From contig NC_052517.1 of assembly GCF_014356525.2 (NCBI RefSeq), positions 7,581,601 through 7,645,600 of the forward strand: a stretch of DNA of 64,000 bases, in the 5' to 3' direction. The position numbers and the translations under genes were made by a program. Below, piece after piece: positions 43,583 through 55,917 of the stretch. Under the pieces are notes generated by a model, which saw nothing but the letters and a program-made list of their open reading frames with translations, did no database searches and was not told the origin of the DNA. The stretch comes from Nilaparvata lugens. Lineage: Eukaryota > Arthropoda > Insecta > Hemiptera > Delphacidae. Within the stretch, counting starts at the first letter, position 1; each line of letters starts with the position of its first letter.

Positions 43583-44300
43583 GTTTTTATTCCACCACAG
43601 TACATTTGCCTCTGTATAGATAGATACTTCTCCTTCTAACTAATCCTCTATATCTCTCTACCCTTGTTTCCCTGTATTTATCTCGTAATCTTGCCAGCTG
43701 TTCAACCATCAGGACCAAGCCACATGAGGCGTTTTTCAGAATAGTCTCATGTAATTGAATAGACTTAAAACGTTGTCAAAAATCCACTTCAATTAAATAA
43801 AAATTAATATTAATATTTATTTTATTTTATCAAGTTCCACAACATCAACAATCACGCCACAAACTTAATTAGTCTCATGAAGAGGATAAAGCTATCTGCT
43901 TTGTTGAATGAATGATGGACAAAAATATCAACACCAATATTAATCGCGCGCTGACATTAAACCTGAATTTTATTATACATTTCTCATTACTGAAAGGTGA
44001 TTTGAACCTCACAAAGTTTCGACCAATCGCAGACGAGCTTCAGTTCTACTCTCACTTTTAACACGTTCTAATTGGCTGACCCGAAAACGTCACAGATTTC
44101 TAGCCGCCATTTTGTTCCACTAACTGACCAATAGGATATCGGCGCTATTGTAATGGCTTCTTTACTATGATGAGATTCAGGATATGAATGAGCATCTGAT
44201 TAACAATTTTGTAGCTATCCTTGTCTGTCATTAGACAATGCAGATAGCTCTATCCTTTTCTAGCTCCGCAACGTTGCCAGATTGTTCTTAGACCATGTAG
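43583..44300. mobile_element. M-family fragments and unassigned DNA
   Basis: 43875-43985 resembles the M right part (AGCTATCTGCTTTGTTGAAT..CACCAATATTAATC) and 44190-44290 the left part (GCTATCCTTGTCTGTCATT..AACGTTGCCAGATTGTTC). The sequence between is not recognised. Confidence 0.45.
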
Positions 44301-44723
44301 AGATTTACAATGAATTGCCAAAATATATTATCTCAATTAAATAGATGTATTATTAAATCATTGTGAATTATATTTCTGTGAATGATAACATACATTATTG
44401 ATCATTTTTAACAAGAACGTACAATAATATCAAATCATATACTGTAGTTCTATAATTCTACTATAATATCTATGATATTATACTATTATATTATTATTAC
44501 TATGATATAATATACTATTATATCAATGGAGGCATTAGCTTCAACATGTACAGAATAAAAAATACATATTGGACCATCAATAAAATACATTACATCATCA
44601 TTTATCAACTACTGAACTGAATAACTCAAGTTTTCTCATGAAGATTCTATATTTACCGAGATGATGATGCGTCAGACATGTCTGTATTTCGTATCACGTG
44701 GTATAAGCCAATTCCTCTTTTAA
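44301..44723 (-). other. AT-rich sequence ending in an H-family fragment
   Basis: 44650-44723 is the reverse of the H 5' end (GATGATGCGTC..GGTATAAGCCAATTCCTC). TATTAT-rich before that. Confidence 0.4.
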
Positions 44724-45464
44724 TTGACCGAGCGAAGTGAGGTCTAAGATTCAAGTCGACGGGTTTGCATTTCTCTTTATGTTTATATGTTTATATTTTA
44801 GTTCATATTGATGTTTTTATATTCTGCATTTACAGCGAAACGCAGCAATAAATCTTCATGAAATTTGACAGGTGTGTTCCTTTTTGAATTTCGCGTCGAC
44901 GTATACATACGGTTTTTTGCATTTCAAGGTTTTAAGGATAATACAAAAGGAAAAGGAGTCTCCATTGAACGCCAATATTACCGTAAAAATCAGACTTTAG
45001 AATTATTCATCATAAATCAGCTGTCTAGTGGACTATAATACTACCCGTTCAAAAACATCGAACCTCTTGAAAATGTTTCTTTCCATCAACGTTAGCAGAC
45101 AGTTGTCTACTAACTTGGTCTTTCCATAAGCTGAGGCCATGATTCTAGTTTGGAGTTTGGAGTTATTGATAGAGAACATTTTCCTTTTCAATCTGATGTT
45201 TAAACCTATTTTTCGCCAACACAGAATGTTCTCTGATGGGTTGATTGGATTGGCGTATCGACGGCAGCCAGACCTGATAGCAGCGCTCACACTCACATTC
45301 CGGGACGATACGTCACGGTACGATAGGACAGAAAGCACTATGTTTATTTAGGATTTTTTCTAGACATTTTAAATTGATAAATTATTTATTAATTTTTGAG
45401 AAAACATAACAACAGGTCAATGTAACTTACTGAGCGTGAGGTCTACTGTTCACAGAACTACTAG
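44724..45464 (+). mobile_element. G-family Helitron-like element, copy 2 (longest)
   Basis: TTGACCGAGCGAAGTGAGGT to GAACTACTAG, flanked by A (44723) and T (45465) with no target duplication. Contains ~175 bp (45095-45260) missing from copy 1. No helicase or Rep coding. Confidence 0.6.
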
Positions 45465-46325
45465 TATACAGTAGCCTATGGATTGTTCAACGTTTCCTGT
45501 ATCAACCTTCACTCGAAAAACTTATGAACCCCGGAGAAACATCGACAAAAAACTCGAAAAACTTACAAGGACTTACAAAAAGACTTTGGTAGACTAGTTC
45601 ACGACATGTAGCCACATTTTTCATTGTATTATCACTTCTTAGATCTACTTTTGCTTACGTGTGCAAAAAAATTGAGGGTCATACTACTTTCTGATATAAT
45701 TACAGATAGGGGGAAAATTGTGAGTACAAGGGTGTCCTTTGACCTTTTTAGAACAGGTTACAATTTGACATTACCTACAATTTAAGTCCTATTCTGAAAT
45801 GTTTGCATGAAAATATGATAATTTGGGTTGATAAGGAGTGGAGTATGACTGTAATGGTCGGAATTTTTTTCGCGTGGGTGATTCATATTTTTGTCTGTGA
45901 TTTGTGCGTGGGTAATGGGATGTTGGTTCATGAAAGGACTGACAGTTTTAGGTGGGATCCAAATCATCGGGTACACTAGCCACTCAAAATTGAGAAATAT
46001 TAATATCATAATAATAATGATAATATAAAGTGACCTGGCTGGCTCAGATCTGGTGTCAGAGTTTTCAGGTCGCAACTGATCAATTTCAGAGCCATGACCT
46101 AACGATAGCTTTTTAGGCAGCCGGGACCTACGGTTTAAAGTGGCCATCCAAAAAAATGGGAGTGACTCGAGATAAATATCCTCATAAATTTAATTATTAT
46201 TAATAAATATTCATAAATTTTTCATGAAAATTCCTCATTACATGATTTCAATATCATCCACGAAATTCTTGTTTCTCAATGATATCTCCAGAATCTCTTC
46301 TCTAACAATCCTATCATTTCCTATT
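45465..46325. other. Unassigned intronic sequence
   Basis: No gene or repeat end recognised. A 121-codon minus-strand frame (45782-46147) has no supporting features. Confidence 0.35.
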
Positions 46326-46445
46326 TTTCACTTTCCTTGCCCTATTACCATAGGTAAGGAAAGTATTGCTTTCCAAAAAAAATTGAGGTACCCGAATTTA
46401 TTTCTAAATTTCTATACGTTTCAAGGTTCCCTGAGTCCGAAAAAT
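46326..46445 (-). mobile_element. C-family fragment
   Basis: TTTTTCACTTTCCTTGCCCT..GGTAAGGAAAGTATTGCTTT..TATACGTTTCAAGG: only the terminal ~120 bases. Confidence 0.7.
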
Positions 46446-48076
46446 GGGGTTTTCAAGTTATTCTCTCTATAAAATACTAGAATCTTTAAATTATTTTATT
46501 CAATCAATCACTCAATCTTTCATTGTCAAGGAACATAAAAATGTTAAAAACAACGTCATTTTCTACAATAGATTATACAAATTTATTATTTTACATATTT
46601 ACATACATATTTATTACTTACTTTAATATCAATTCTTCTGTTTCATCTACCATCGCTTTATCCTCTCTCTTCTTTTTCCTTTATCTCCCCATTTTTTTCT
46701 TCTCACATTAAAATCCATTCCACATTTCTCTCTATCCCTTCTATACTTCTTTTCTTTACACATTTCCATTATCCTTACCTCTTATTGTTAATGTCCATCA
46801 CTCCAATATCATTTTCTTTTTCACTTTCTCTCTAATTTTCACTCATTTCATCTATTTTCTCCTGTTTCTAATACTTTGTCCACTCCTTTCACTGATATCA
46901 TTTTTAATCCTTCTACTTTTTCTTCATCTTCATCTTCTTTTTCTTCCCCTCCTCATCCTCCTCCATCCCATCTTCCTTCCATCGCCTTCTCCTCCTTCTA
47001 CTCTCTCACCCCCTCCCTTCTTTTCTTTCTTCTCCTTTTCCTTCCTCTCTCACTTCTCCCCCACCTACTACTCCACCACATCATCCTCCACCTCCTCCTT
47101 CTGTTCCTCATTCTCTTTCACACATCTCCTTTTCTCGTCATTCTCTTTAATACCCTCCCCCATTTTCCACATCATTCTTCCCTTCAAAACATTAAATTTT
47201 ATTTCCCCACTTTTAAACAACACACCGCAAGCTTTTCTTAAAAACCTCAGTCACGCACATAAACAAACGACACCTTCACACTCATTCTCACTCGCTCTCT
47301 CTCTCTCTCTCCATCTCTCTCCCACTCTCCAACGTTGACCCACCTCTTAACCAAATGACCAGTCATTTTTTGCCTTCCAAGAAAGGGGGTCACAGACTTG
47401 CTCAATCAATAATGCATAACCCCAATCTTGTGCAACTTACATCTCTATTTTATTCTCAAATTCTTAAATTTCTTCTGATTCTTCACTTCACCCTTGATCC
47501 TTTTAGTTTTCCTGCCCTATATTTCCATATTTCTCCTTTTATCAATATTCTCAAAATCAATCATCATCATTTTATTTATTAATTATTTTGTTAGGTCTTC
47601 ATGTACTACCCACCTGTTGTTCTATTATTTTCTCCATCTCATTCTCTTCTCGATCTTCCTCCTTCCTCTTCTTCTTCTTTTTCTTCTTCTTCTTTTTCTT
47701 CTTCTTCTTTTTCTTCTTCTTCTTCTTCCTCCTCTTTTTCTTCTTCTTCTTCTTCCTCCTCTTCTTCTTCTTCTTCTTCTCCTCCTCCTTCTTCTTCTTC
47801 TTCTTCTTCTTCTTCTTCTTCTTCTTCTTCTTCTTCTCCTCCTCCTCCTCCTCCCCTCTCCTCCTCCTCTCCTCCTCCTCCTCCTCCTCCTCCTCCTCCT
47901 CCTCCTCCTCCTCCTCTTCTTCTTTCTTCTTCTTCTTCTTCCTCCTCCTCCTCCTCCTCCTCTTCTTCTTCCTCCTCCTCCTCCTCCTCTCTTCTTCTTC
48001 TTCTCCTTCTTCTTTCTTTTTTCTCTTCGTCTTCTTTTTTTTCCTCTTCTCCTTTTTTTTCTTCTTCTTCTTCCTG
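46446..48076. repeat. Pyrimidine-rich region with long (TTC)n/(TCC)n
   Basis: 46640-47340 is C/T-rich, with (CT)n at 47293-47312. 47655-48076 is almost pure CTT/TCC triplets. All long frames (poly-Leu, Phe, Ser, Arg) are artefacts. Confidence 0.9.
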
Positions 48077-49029
48077 AACCCAAATAGCGTTAGCTGATAT
48101 AATTTAATGTAACATTTTTTGGGCGATTTCGTATGGTCTCTTGAACGAACCTCGAATTATTCAACACATACTCTTTTAATTTTTGGCCAACGAATCACTC
48201 CTTGATCCTTTTCGATGATATAACAGTATAACATAGAAAACAATTGTGATTATTTCTCATTACTAAACACATATCAGCAGTCTGGTAGATGACGGATCTG
48301 AACAAATTTCTCTCATAAATTACTATCTCTCATACTTTCAATGTACTCTGTGAGGAGTAATCTGTACTCGAAAGTTATTGTCGAACATGCAAGCTACAAG
48401 CCCATAATCAGAGATCGAATTGAGCCTCGAATCAAAAGTAGGAACTCGCTGCGTCCGTTCATCAAGGATACACCGACTGTCATAGTTCTGCAGAGGTATG
48501 GTTTCGCAGAAGTTTACAATATATTTATAGTTTATACAGAGTGTCATACAAAAAGTGTGACATCCAAAGATTATTATAAATTCTACATGAAATTTGCATC
48601 AAAAAATTTGACATCAATTTTTACATCAACCTTAGTTTCCGAGATTAAATTATTCATCCATTCATTTATTATATGAAGCACTATAATCATAATACAATTA
48701 TGACATTGGAGGAAAAACTAGGCTGAGCCTGTGCTATTTCTCTCCAAAAATTTTGATAAAATGTTAATTCTGTCCAAAAGTTGAGGTTATGTAATCACAC
48801 ACTGCTTTGTCACTTGATTTTCGGTCCAGGAATAATGATTTGAAAATTTTGAATTCTGATATATCGATTCTTAGATAGTTTTGAGAATCATCAATAACTA
48901 CATAGCTGTCAAAATTTCTATTATAAAGATATGGTTGGGAAAAAGGATTAAATTTCCAAGAATATCATTTATAAGTTGTTTCTTCTTTTGACGTTTCTTG
49001 GTGAAGAATTTCTTATAGAATGTCTTCTA
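48077..49029. other. Unassigned sequence
   Basis: A 111-codon plus-strand open frame (48341-48676, MYSVRSNLYSKVIVEHASYK..) has fairly normal composition but no domain, no splice context and no similarity I recognise. Left unannotated as a gene. Confidence 0.3.
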
Positions 49030-49395
49030 TAGTGAGGTCCACGTTATAATAGCAGTATTTGATCAACATTGGTGTTGCTATCCTTGTCTATCATTTCACA
49101 AAGCAGATAGAGATATCCTTGTCTATCATATCACAGAGTAGATAGGGATATCCTCGTCTATCATTCTACAAAACAGATAGCGTTATCCTTGTCTATCATT
49201 CCACAGAGCAGATCGAAATATCCTTGTCTATCATTCCACAGAGCAGATAGAGATATCCTTGTCTATCATTCCACAAAGCATATAGCGCTATCCTTGTCTA
49301 TCATTCCACAAAGCATATAGCGCTATCCTTGTCTATCATTCCACAAAACACATAGCGCTATCCTTGTCTATTATTCCAAAAACAGATAGCGTTAT
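49030..49395. repeat. 35-bp minisatellite inside an M-family MITE
   Basis: The M left end (ATAGTGAGGTCCACGTTATA) is followed by nine units of TATCCTTGTCTATCATTCCA.. at 49079, 49114, 49149, 49184, 49219, 49254, 49289, 49324 and 49359. Single-copy M elements contain this unit once. Confidence 0.92.
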
Positions 49396-50940
49396 ACTTT
49401 ATGAGTGCTCACTTTTGAAAAAATACATTCGTCGAGTTCCAAGCCAAACTACAAGCAGTTCAAGCGTTGATAAAAGGTTCAAAAACATCAAACAAGGGGA
49501 CAAATTATATGAATCTTATTAGAAATTCGTTCATCTTTTGAACCATATCTTTAGAATAAGATTTATACTGATAGTTTTCCAGTTATTGACGTTCTTTGAA
49601 AATATCGAAAGATCGATATATCTCGAAAACTAAGATCGATATGAGAAAATTTTACTGAACATTTTTTGTTGCAAATTTCATGTGTAATCTATCGACTTGG
49701 GCTGTCACACCTTTCGTGGAAAACTTGATGTAATATATAGTCTAATTTAATACAAGGATCTATTTTGCTGGCAAAATTGCTATATTGATCATTTGCATGT
49801 CATAATTTCACGACACAAAGTTATTTGTTATTTTGAGCAACTCAAAGACATTTATATCATGTACCTGAACTTCTCTTTTTCATTTTTGACTTGTGCAACT
49901 CACAAAGGCCTTGAGCTGTCATTCTGCACGTCAAAAACCTACTTTATTCTTGTGTATTTAGATGTGTTCTAACTTGTCTATTTGTACAAATAAGGTATTA
50001 TTATTATTATTTTATTATTATTATTATTATTATTATATAATTATTGTAATATTGACTTACCTCCAGAAATATATTCCCATGAGTCACTTGACAGAGATTG
50101 GCATCAATCACTTGAACTGTCAATAATATCTCAGTCACTTCACAGTGTTATTTCCACAAAGAAAATCCCAAAACACTTCTTTTCCACAATATTCCACAAA
50201 GTATAAATGAGTCACATTTTCAGGGAGAATATGCTCAATATTCAACACTGTTCTTTTTGAGTCACTGAAACATCCAAATGAAAACTTTATTTCGAAAATT
50301 CATCTATTTTTGAAAAAAAATTAAAATTAGTCACACCTCTAAGTAGCACCGATTCAGCAGTTTCTCTCACAGAAATTTTTAAAATCTCAAAGAATTTATT
50401 TTTGAGCATAAGCTTCGATAGTGAAAATTCTTAAAGTTACCTATAGTTTTTAAAAATTTACCTTCAAGCCTACTAGGTAACTTCTAAAATTATCTATACC
50501 TTTTATCATAAGCACTATTAATTTTGTCTTGCTAGAGCTAAACGTTTTTTTTTTATTATGACTTCTCTTATAACCAGCTAATAGTTCTATAGGAGTAGAG
50601 AAGATAATATAGAATTCATTGTACACCAATATTGATAATCACTTTATCCTTTCTTGGAACAATGTCCTTGAAGACAACCAATCTTCCTCTCTGGTGACAA
50701 ATTTTTACAGAGACAAAAATCTTCCTATTTCAAAACAAACATCCTCAGAGACACAATTTGTCTGTCTTCTTCTCTGAAAACAAACCTCTCTACTTTAGGA
50801 TTTTTATTACCACTTAACTCGATGTTTCAAAGTTTTTTTCATTACAAACACATTTTTTGATATGGATTGATATTAAACGAACAAGTTAATAACACTTGAA
50901 CCAAATCAAACGAATCTAGTTGAAAATTAAGGTAATTCTT
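49396..50940. other. Unassigned AT-rich sequence
   Basis: (ATT)n microsatellite at 49997-50036. No exon or repeat boundary recognised elsewhere. Confidence 0.4.
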
Positions 50941-51425
50941 CTGATATGTAAACACTGTAACAGTTCATCAACATATTTCAACCATAGTTGATTTTACTGA
51001 AATGTTAACACTACAACAGTTTTTCAACTTATTTCACAATGAACAGGTATAAGAGGCAGAGAGCAACTTGAGAGAGCAAAAGGAATTATTCTGTAACACT
51101 TCAAGAGTTCATTAACATATATTATCCATAGTTAAACACTATAAGAGTTTATCAACATATTTCAACCATAGTTAATAAAACTGAAATGAGAACACTATAA
51201 CAGTTTGTCAATATATTTCACAATGAACAGATATAAGAGGCAGAGAGCAACTTGAGAGAGCAAAAGGAATTATTCTGATAGAGTAACACTTCAAGAGTTC
51301 ATCAACATGTATTAACCACTATAAGAGTTTATTAACATATATAAACTATAGTTAATAAAACTGAGTTGAGAACACTATAACAGTTTGTCAATATATTTCA
51401 CAATGAACAGATATAAGAGGCAGAG
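50941..51425. repeat. ~180-bp tandem repeat, about 2.7 copies
   Basis: TATTTCACAATGAACAG(G/A)TAT followed by AAGAGGCAGAGA begins at about 51031, 51215 and 51395. The first two are followed by CAACTTGAGAGAGCAAAAGG; the third diverges after AAGAGGCAGAGA. Preceded by AACACTATAACAGTTTGTCA. Confidence 0.85.
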
Positions 51426-51599
51426 AACGACAGGGAAAAGCACGAACGTTATCATCTGTGAATTGTAAGGGTGACCGTTGGCTATTGAAATGTCGGCTGG
51501 AAAACTCATGTAAGTGGGTGGGAAAATCACATGGGCGGTTTTCCGAGCACACGGAAAAGTGGGGTGTGGTTTTTCCTCGATTGTGAGAGGGTGGTGATT

Positions 51600-52312
51600 G
51601 AGGAGGAGGAGGAGGAGGAGGGGGGAGAGGAAGATGAGGATGAGAAGAAGGGAATAGCGGTGGAGAAGAAAGAAGTGGAGGAGGAGGAGGAGGAGACGAG
51701 GAGGAGACGACGAGGAGGAGGACGACGAGGAGGAAGAAAAGGTGAGGGGGTGGAGAAGAGAGAAGAAGTGGTGGAGGAGGATGAGGTGTAAGGGGAGGAG
51801 GTGGAGGAGCAGGTGGAAGGGTAGGAGTAGGAGGTGGTGGAAGGGGAGCAGGAGGTAGGAGATGAGAAAATTGTAGGATGGGCGGTGGAGAGTTGTTCCC
51901 GATAAGATTTTTGGTGGTGACAAAAATCGGGGTCAATAACAAAAAAGAAACAGAAAAGGAATAAAATAGTGAAAAGGCGAAGGAGGAAGGAGAAGGGAAG
52001 TAGGAGTGTGGAGTAGAAGTAGATAGTAGAAGTAGAAGTAGAAAAGAAGAAGTAGAAGAAGAAGAAGAAGAAGAAGTAGAAGAAGAAGAAGAAAGAAGAA
52101 GAAGAAGAAGAAGAAGAAGAAGAAGAAGAAGAAAGAAGAAGAAGAAAGAGAAGAAGTAGAAGAAGAAGAAGAAAGAAGAAGAAGACGAAGAAGAAGAAGA
52201 AGAAGAAGAAGAAGACGAGAGAAGAAGAAGAAGAAAGAAGAAGAAGAAGAAGAAGAAGAAGAAGAAGAAGAAGAAGAAGAAGAAGAAGAAGAAGAAGAAG
52301 AAGAAAGTAGTT
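51600..52312. repeat. Purine-rich tract: (GGA)n then (GAA)n
   Basis: GGAGGA-rich to about 51870, with a less pure gap, then almost pure GAAGAA from 52040 to 52312. Confidence 0.92.
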
Positions 52313-52504
52313 ACAAGTACAGTATGAATTCCTAGAATCCTGAACTCAATCTGAATTACGTATGACAAGTTGGACAAGAAATTGAAATTCATTTTTCTCT
52401 AGTTGTATGAAAGAAGCTGGTGGTCAGTTTTAGGGAATTTCCCCATTTTCCCCTTGTTGTTGGAGGTTGTGGTAGGATGGGGAGAAAATGGAGAGACAAG
52501 AAAA

Positions 52505-52722
52505 CTATTTTTTCAATAGTTCTTACAGAGCGAAATTCACGAATGACGGACGCATCATCACGTCTCAACTACTCAACCGATTTAATTGAAATGTTGCATA
52601 TAGGTTCTTAATTTACCTAGGATGGTTATAGGCCTTAATTCTCCAAGGTCTTAATACGTCAATTTTTCAGTTTGTCAAGTTTTTATTTAGACCCTTGCGG
52701 AGCACGGGTTACCTGCTTGTAT
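52505..52722 (+). mobile_element. H-family Helitron-like short element
   Basis: GACGCATCATCACGTCTCAA..TTGCATATAGGTTCTTAA..GACCCTTGCGGAGCACGGGT TACCTGCTTGT. Confidence 0.55.
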
Positions 52723-52882
52723 TATAATAAAATACACCGCTATAACTTTATTAAAGCTATACACTATAGAATACGTTGAAAAAAACGTGCCAACAATGCC
52801 CGCCCATCATTTCCGCTGATCTTATTATCACATGAATAACTATACAAAAGTTCTATACAGTACTATAAAAACTATACAGTAT

Positions 52883-53537
52883 TATAGTGGGGTCCACGTA
52901 ATAATGGGAGTGTTTAAATGGCAATGGTATTGCTATCCTTGTCCATCATTCAACAAAGCGTATCTCTTTCAAATCACTATCTCTTTCTCGCTTTGTTCTG
53001 TTGCCAGATCGTCTTTTAACAATGGAATTAATAATAAGAAAACAAAATACTATATCTTAATTTGAAATTATTAAAAATTATAATTTTTTCTTAATAAAAT
53101 ATAATTGATTATTTTAAATAATGAGAATGAACAGTTAATAATATTACATCAGATTTGTATCAGCTACCGTCTATAGAAAGCATTGACAAGACAGAGGATT
53201 CGAATTCAAATTCAAATTCTTCAGATACAATACAATCTTTTCGAAACAAAAACACAATTAAAACTTAATTTAAACATTAACATGAAATAAATAATAATTC
53301 TTCTCAAAATCAACTTATAGGCGTTGCCAGCAAAACCAGAGGTTTGTGTGCTGCAACGAGTATATCTTAGAAATCTTAACTTAAAAAATTAATAAACCGA
53401 TCAATCGATATATCAATATTGAAAAAAATAAAAATAAATAATAACGGCAACGTTGTTCTTATATAGTTCCACTATCGTTCTCCACTACGTTCTTACGTAG
53501 TTCTCCACTACCATTTTAACGTGGACCTCACTATAAA
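52883..53537. mobile_element. M-family MITE with nested retroelement tail
   Basis: Both ends present (TATAGTGGGGTCCACG / CGTGGACCTCACTATA). At 53197-53450 it is interrupted by a minus-strand 3' end whose tail reads GAATTCAAATTCAAATTC, then M resumes (GGCAACGTTGTTCTT). Confidence 0.75.
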
Positions 53538-54217
53538 ATACCTGCCTGGAGGTGCATTTTCGTTTGTGCGTAAATTTCCGCAGTCGACGACGGAGAGCAT
53601 TGTTGACATTCATATTGTCCAAGTTTCAAGTGTGCTAAAACAGCTGATAAAATAACTTTCCATTGTCTTTCTTTATTATCAAAGGATTGAACATTTATAA
53701 TGGTATCAACATATTAATTGACATTTGAAAGTATAAAAAAATATAAGCTCAACCTGCCCCATTCAAACATATTTGAACATGATCTTTTAGGTATTAGGTT
53801 ATGTAGACAAATTTGAATCCACCCAATGTGAGATCCCCACTTTGTCGTGGTCGACGACGGCATTTACGCACGAACGAAATCCCAGCTTTAAACCGTCACA
53901 TCTTTAGGAACTTCCCGATGAGAAATACAGGAACTTAGATTTGTACAGTACCTCAAATCTCAACTCCTGTTGAACCTAGTTTAGTGCAAACCGCCAACCT
54001 TGGCCCAAAGAATAAATTGACTGTTAAACTGGGTCATTAGCCCCGTGCAGACTAGACCACTAGGCTGCCCCATATATTTTGTACAAAACTAAAAATATCG
54101 TCATGAAAAAATTGTAGGAAATCAGAGCACGCCAAGGAATAAATGAATTTTAATCTGCGTGACGTCATAGAGGGCTGTCACCCCTAACCAAACCATTTGT
54201 CGTCTATTACTCCGCTG
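53538..54217. other. Unassigned intronic sequence
   Basis: Nothing firmly recognised. CATTTACGCACGAACGAAA (53862) is the near complement of TTTCGTTTGTGCGTAAAT (53559), suggesting a decayed ~320-bp foldback. Confidence 0.4.
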
Positions 54218-54575
54218 GAGCATAGAGAAAATATAAGAAGATATCCCAAGAATTCATTCAAAGTTTGGAAGTTTTGTATCAAAATTATGGTGTTGTGTAT
54301 CAAGTTGAGATGATACTGTATCATTTGTGGTGATAATGTATCGTTTATGGTGATAACATAGAGAAGACATAGCATGAGAAGATATTCCTTGGTTTGTAAA
54401 ATTCATTCAAAGTTTGGAAGTTTTATATCAAATTATGGGGTTGTGTATCAAATTGAGTTGATACTGTATCATATGTCATGATACCATAGAGAAAACTTAG
54501 CATAAGAAGATATACCATGGTTTGTATAATTTATTTAAAGTTTGTAAGTTTTGTATCAAATTATGGGGTTGTGTG
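54218..54575. repeat. ~130-140-bp tandem repeat, 2.5 copies
   Basis: CATAGAGAA(A/G)A..AGAAGATAT..TTCAAAGTTTGGAAGTTTT..ATTATGG(G/T)GTTGTGTATCAA recurs at about 54218, 54358 and 54486. Confidence 0.8.
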
Positions 54576-54785
54576 ACCAGCCCATCTCAGCCTCATACTT
54601 TTCACAACAGATAGAATACTGGTCTCCTCGAACAATCGTCCTAGTTCCTCGTTTGTTCTTATCCTCCATATTACATTTTCCTTGATTGCTCCAAAAATTC
54701 TTCTTAAAATCTTTATTTCCCATCTCTGTAGCAGACCTTCTCTTCTAGTCAATGTCCAAGCTTCGGCCCCATATGTCACTAATAG
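54575..54785 (-). pseudogene. Non-LTR retrotransposon C-terminal fragment
   Basis: The minus-strand frame reads TYGAEAWTLTRR..QRWEIKILRRIFGAIKENVIWRIRTNEEL..MRLRWAGH. The YGAE.W...ILRRIFG...WRIRTN.EL...RLRW.GH pattern is the conserved region downstream of the RT domain in a widespread class of animal LINEs (often annotated craniofacial development protein-like). Only ~70 codons remain. Confidence 0.8.
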
Positions 54786-54920
54786 AGCTATCAGCTTTGT
54801 TCAACAACAAACAAAAATCGCACTGAATGTTGATGAGATGCTGATTTCATAGCATAAATCCCAGATATAAAGGGGATAATAACGAGAAAAATACCTTGTG
54901 AACAAATTTATCAGTTATAT

Positions 54921-55195
54921 CATAGAGAAACAATAGCGTAAGTAGATATCCCATGGTATAGGGCGTTTATGTCGCAACTTTTACTGTTATCTCAAGCCTG
55001 TAGTACTCGTAGTTCTTTCCCGTGAAGCTTTATGACGCTGGTAGTCTCTCATATTGTGCCGTTCATACACTCTTACCCGAACAAAACAGTAAACATCGAC
55101 AATAATCGACAGTAGTCGGCTTGAGATAACAGTAAAAGTTGCGAAATAAACGCCCTATAACATGGGATATCTACCTAGGCTATTGTTTCTCTATG
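54921..55195. mobile_element. E-family transposon, compact copy with 7-bp target duplication
   Basis: CATAGAGAAACAATAG ends, flanked by GTTATAT on both sides. It lacks the retroelement insert of the 39329 copy, which makes it the reference empty form. Confidence 0.85.
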
Positions 55196-55202
55196 GTTAT
55201 AT

Positions 55203-55694
55203 GTAGTCAAATATATATGGAAGAGAATGAACGATATTCCAGCTTGTAAATTCCTTCCAGTAATTAGCATTCTACAAGTACATTCCTCCTCGATAAAAAG
55301 TGATTTATTATTCCAATTAACATGTATAACTGGTTGTCGGCACTTAATAGGATTGTAAAGCATGTGCATAAAATACATATTCATTCAAAATGTAGTTCAC
55401 AAAAACATTTCTGACTCCCTGTTTCTGATAAGATATTCTTCTTCTCCCGAGCCTATGACCCATTTCTCTTGGGATCGGCTCTCCTAATCCTTTCCGGCCA
55501 AGATGAATGACAACATTGCTTATAGGATTCTGATGAAGTTTTGTGATAATAATTACATTTCAGATTTAGCACGTTTGAATTTTCTCAGCAAGTATTCATT
55601 CTTTGAATATTCATTGGCATACATTCGTTTGGACTGAGCCATTCACTTGTAAGTGACTTACAGAATAATTATATTTAATGGAAGTTGTAGGTGA
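55203..55694. other. Unassigned intronic sequence
   Basis: No exon or repeat recognised. Confidence 0.4.
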
Positions 55695-55917
55695 GTTATA
55701 TAGTAATACTATTTCAATCAATGAAAGATGTAGAAAAGTATTTAGGGACGGTTTCGGAGCTCGGGATTTAGCTAATTTCTAGACTTTAAACAGCTGGAGT
55801 CAGAAAATCGGCTCTCCGGAACGGGGCATAGTCGTTGTCATAGTCAAAATAAAATAAAATTTAGAAAAACTAGAAACTGAACAGACAATAAAATAAAGAT
55901 AAAATAGTTGACCAAGC
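55695..55917. repeat. Partial P element in a ~200-bp direct repeat, copy 1
   Basis: TAGTAATACTATTTCAATCA through GAGCTCGGGATTTAGC to AATAAAATAAAGATAAAATA. The same order recurs at 56576-56810. Confidence 0.75.

Noticed and set aside
47494..48097. Open frames of 150-200 codons (poly-Leu, poly-Phe, poly-Ser, poly-Arg) on both strands
   Set aside because: They come from the TTC/TCC triplet microsatellite, in which all frames lack stops.
48341..48676. 111-codon plus-strand open frame with near-normal composition
   Set aside because: No recognised family, no neighbouring exon or promoter, AT-rich codons; kept only as a note in the region description.
51375..52392. A 334-codon minus-strand open frame with Phe/Ser/Pro runs
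   Set aside because: Generated by the GAA/GGA tract; no non-repetitive protein segment of useful length.
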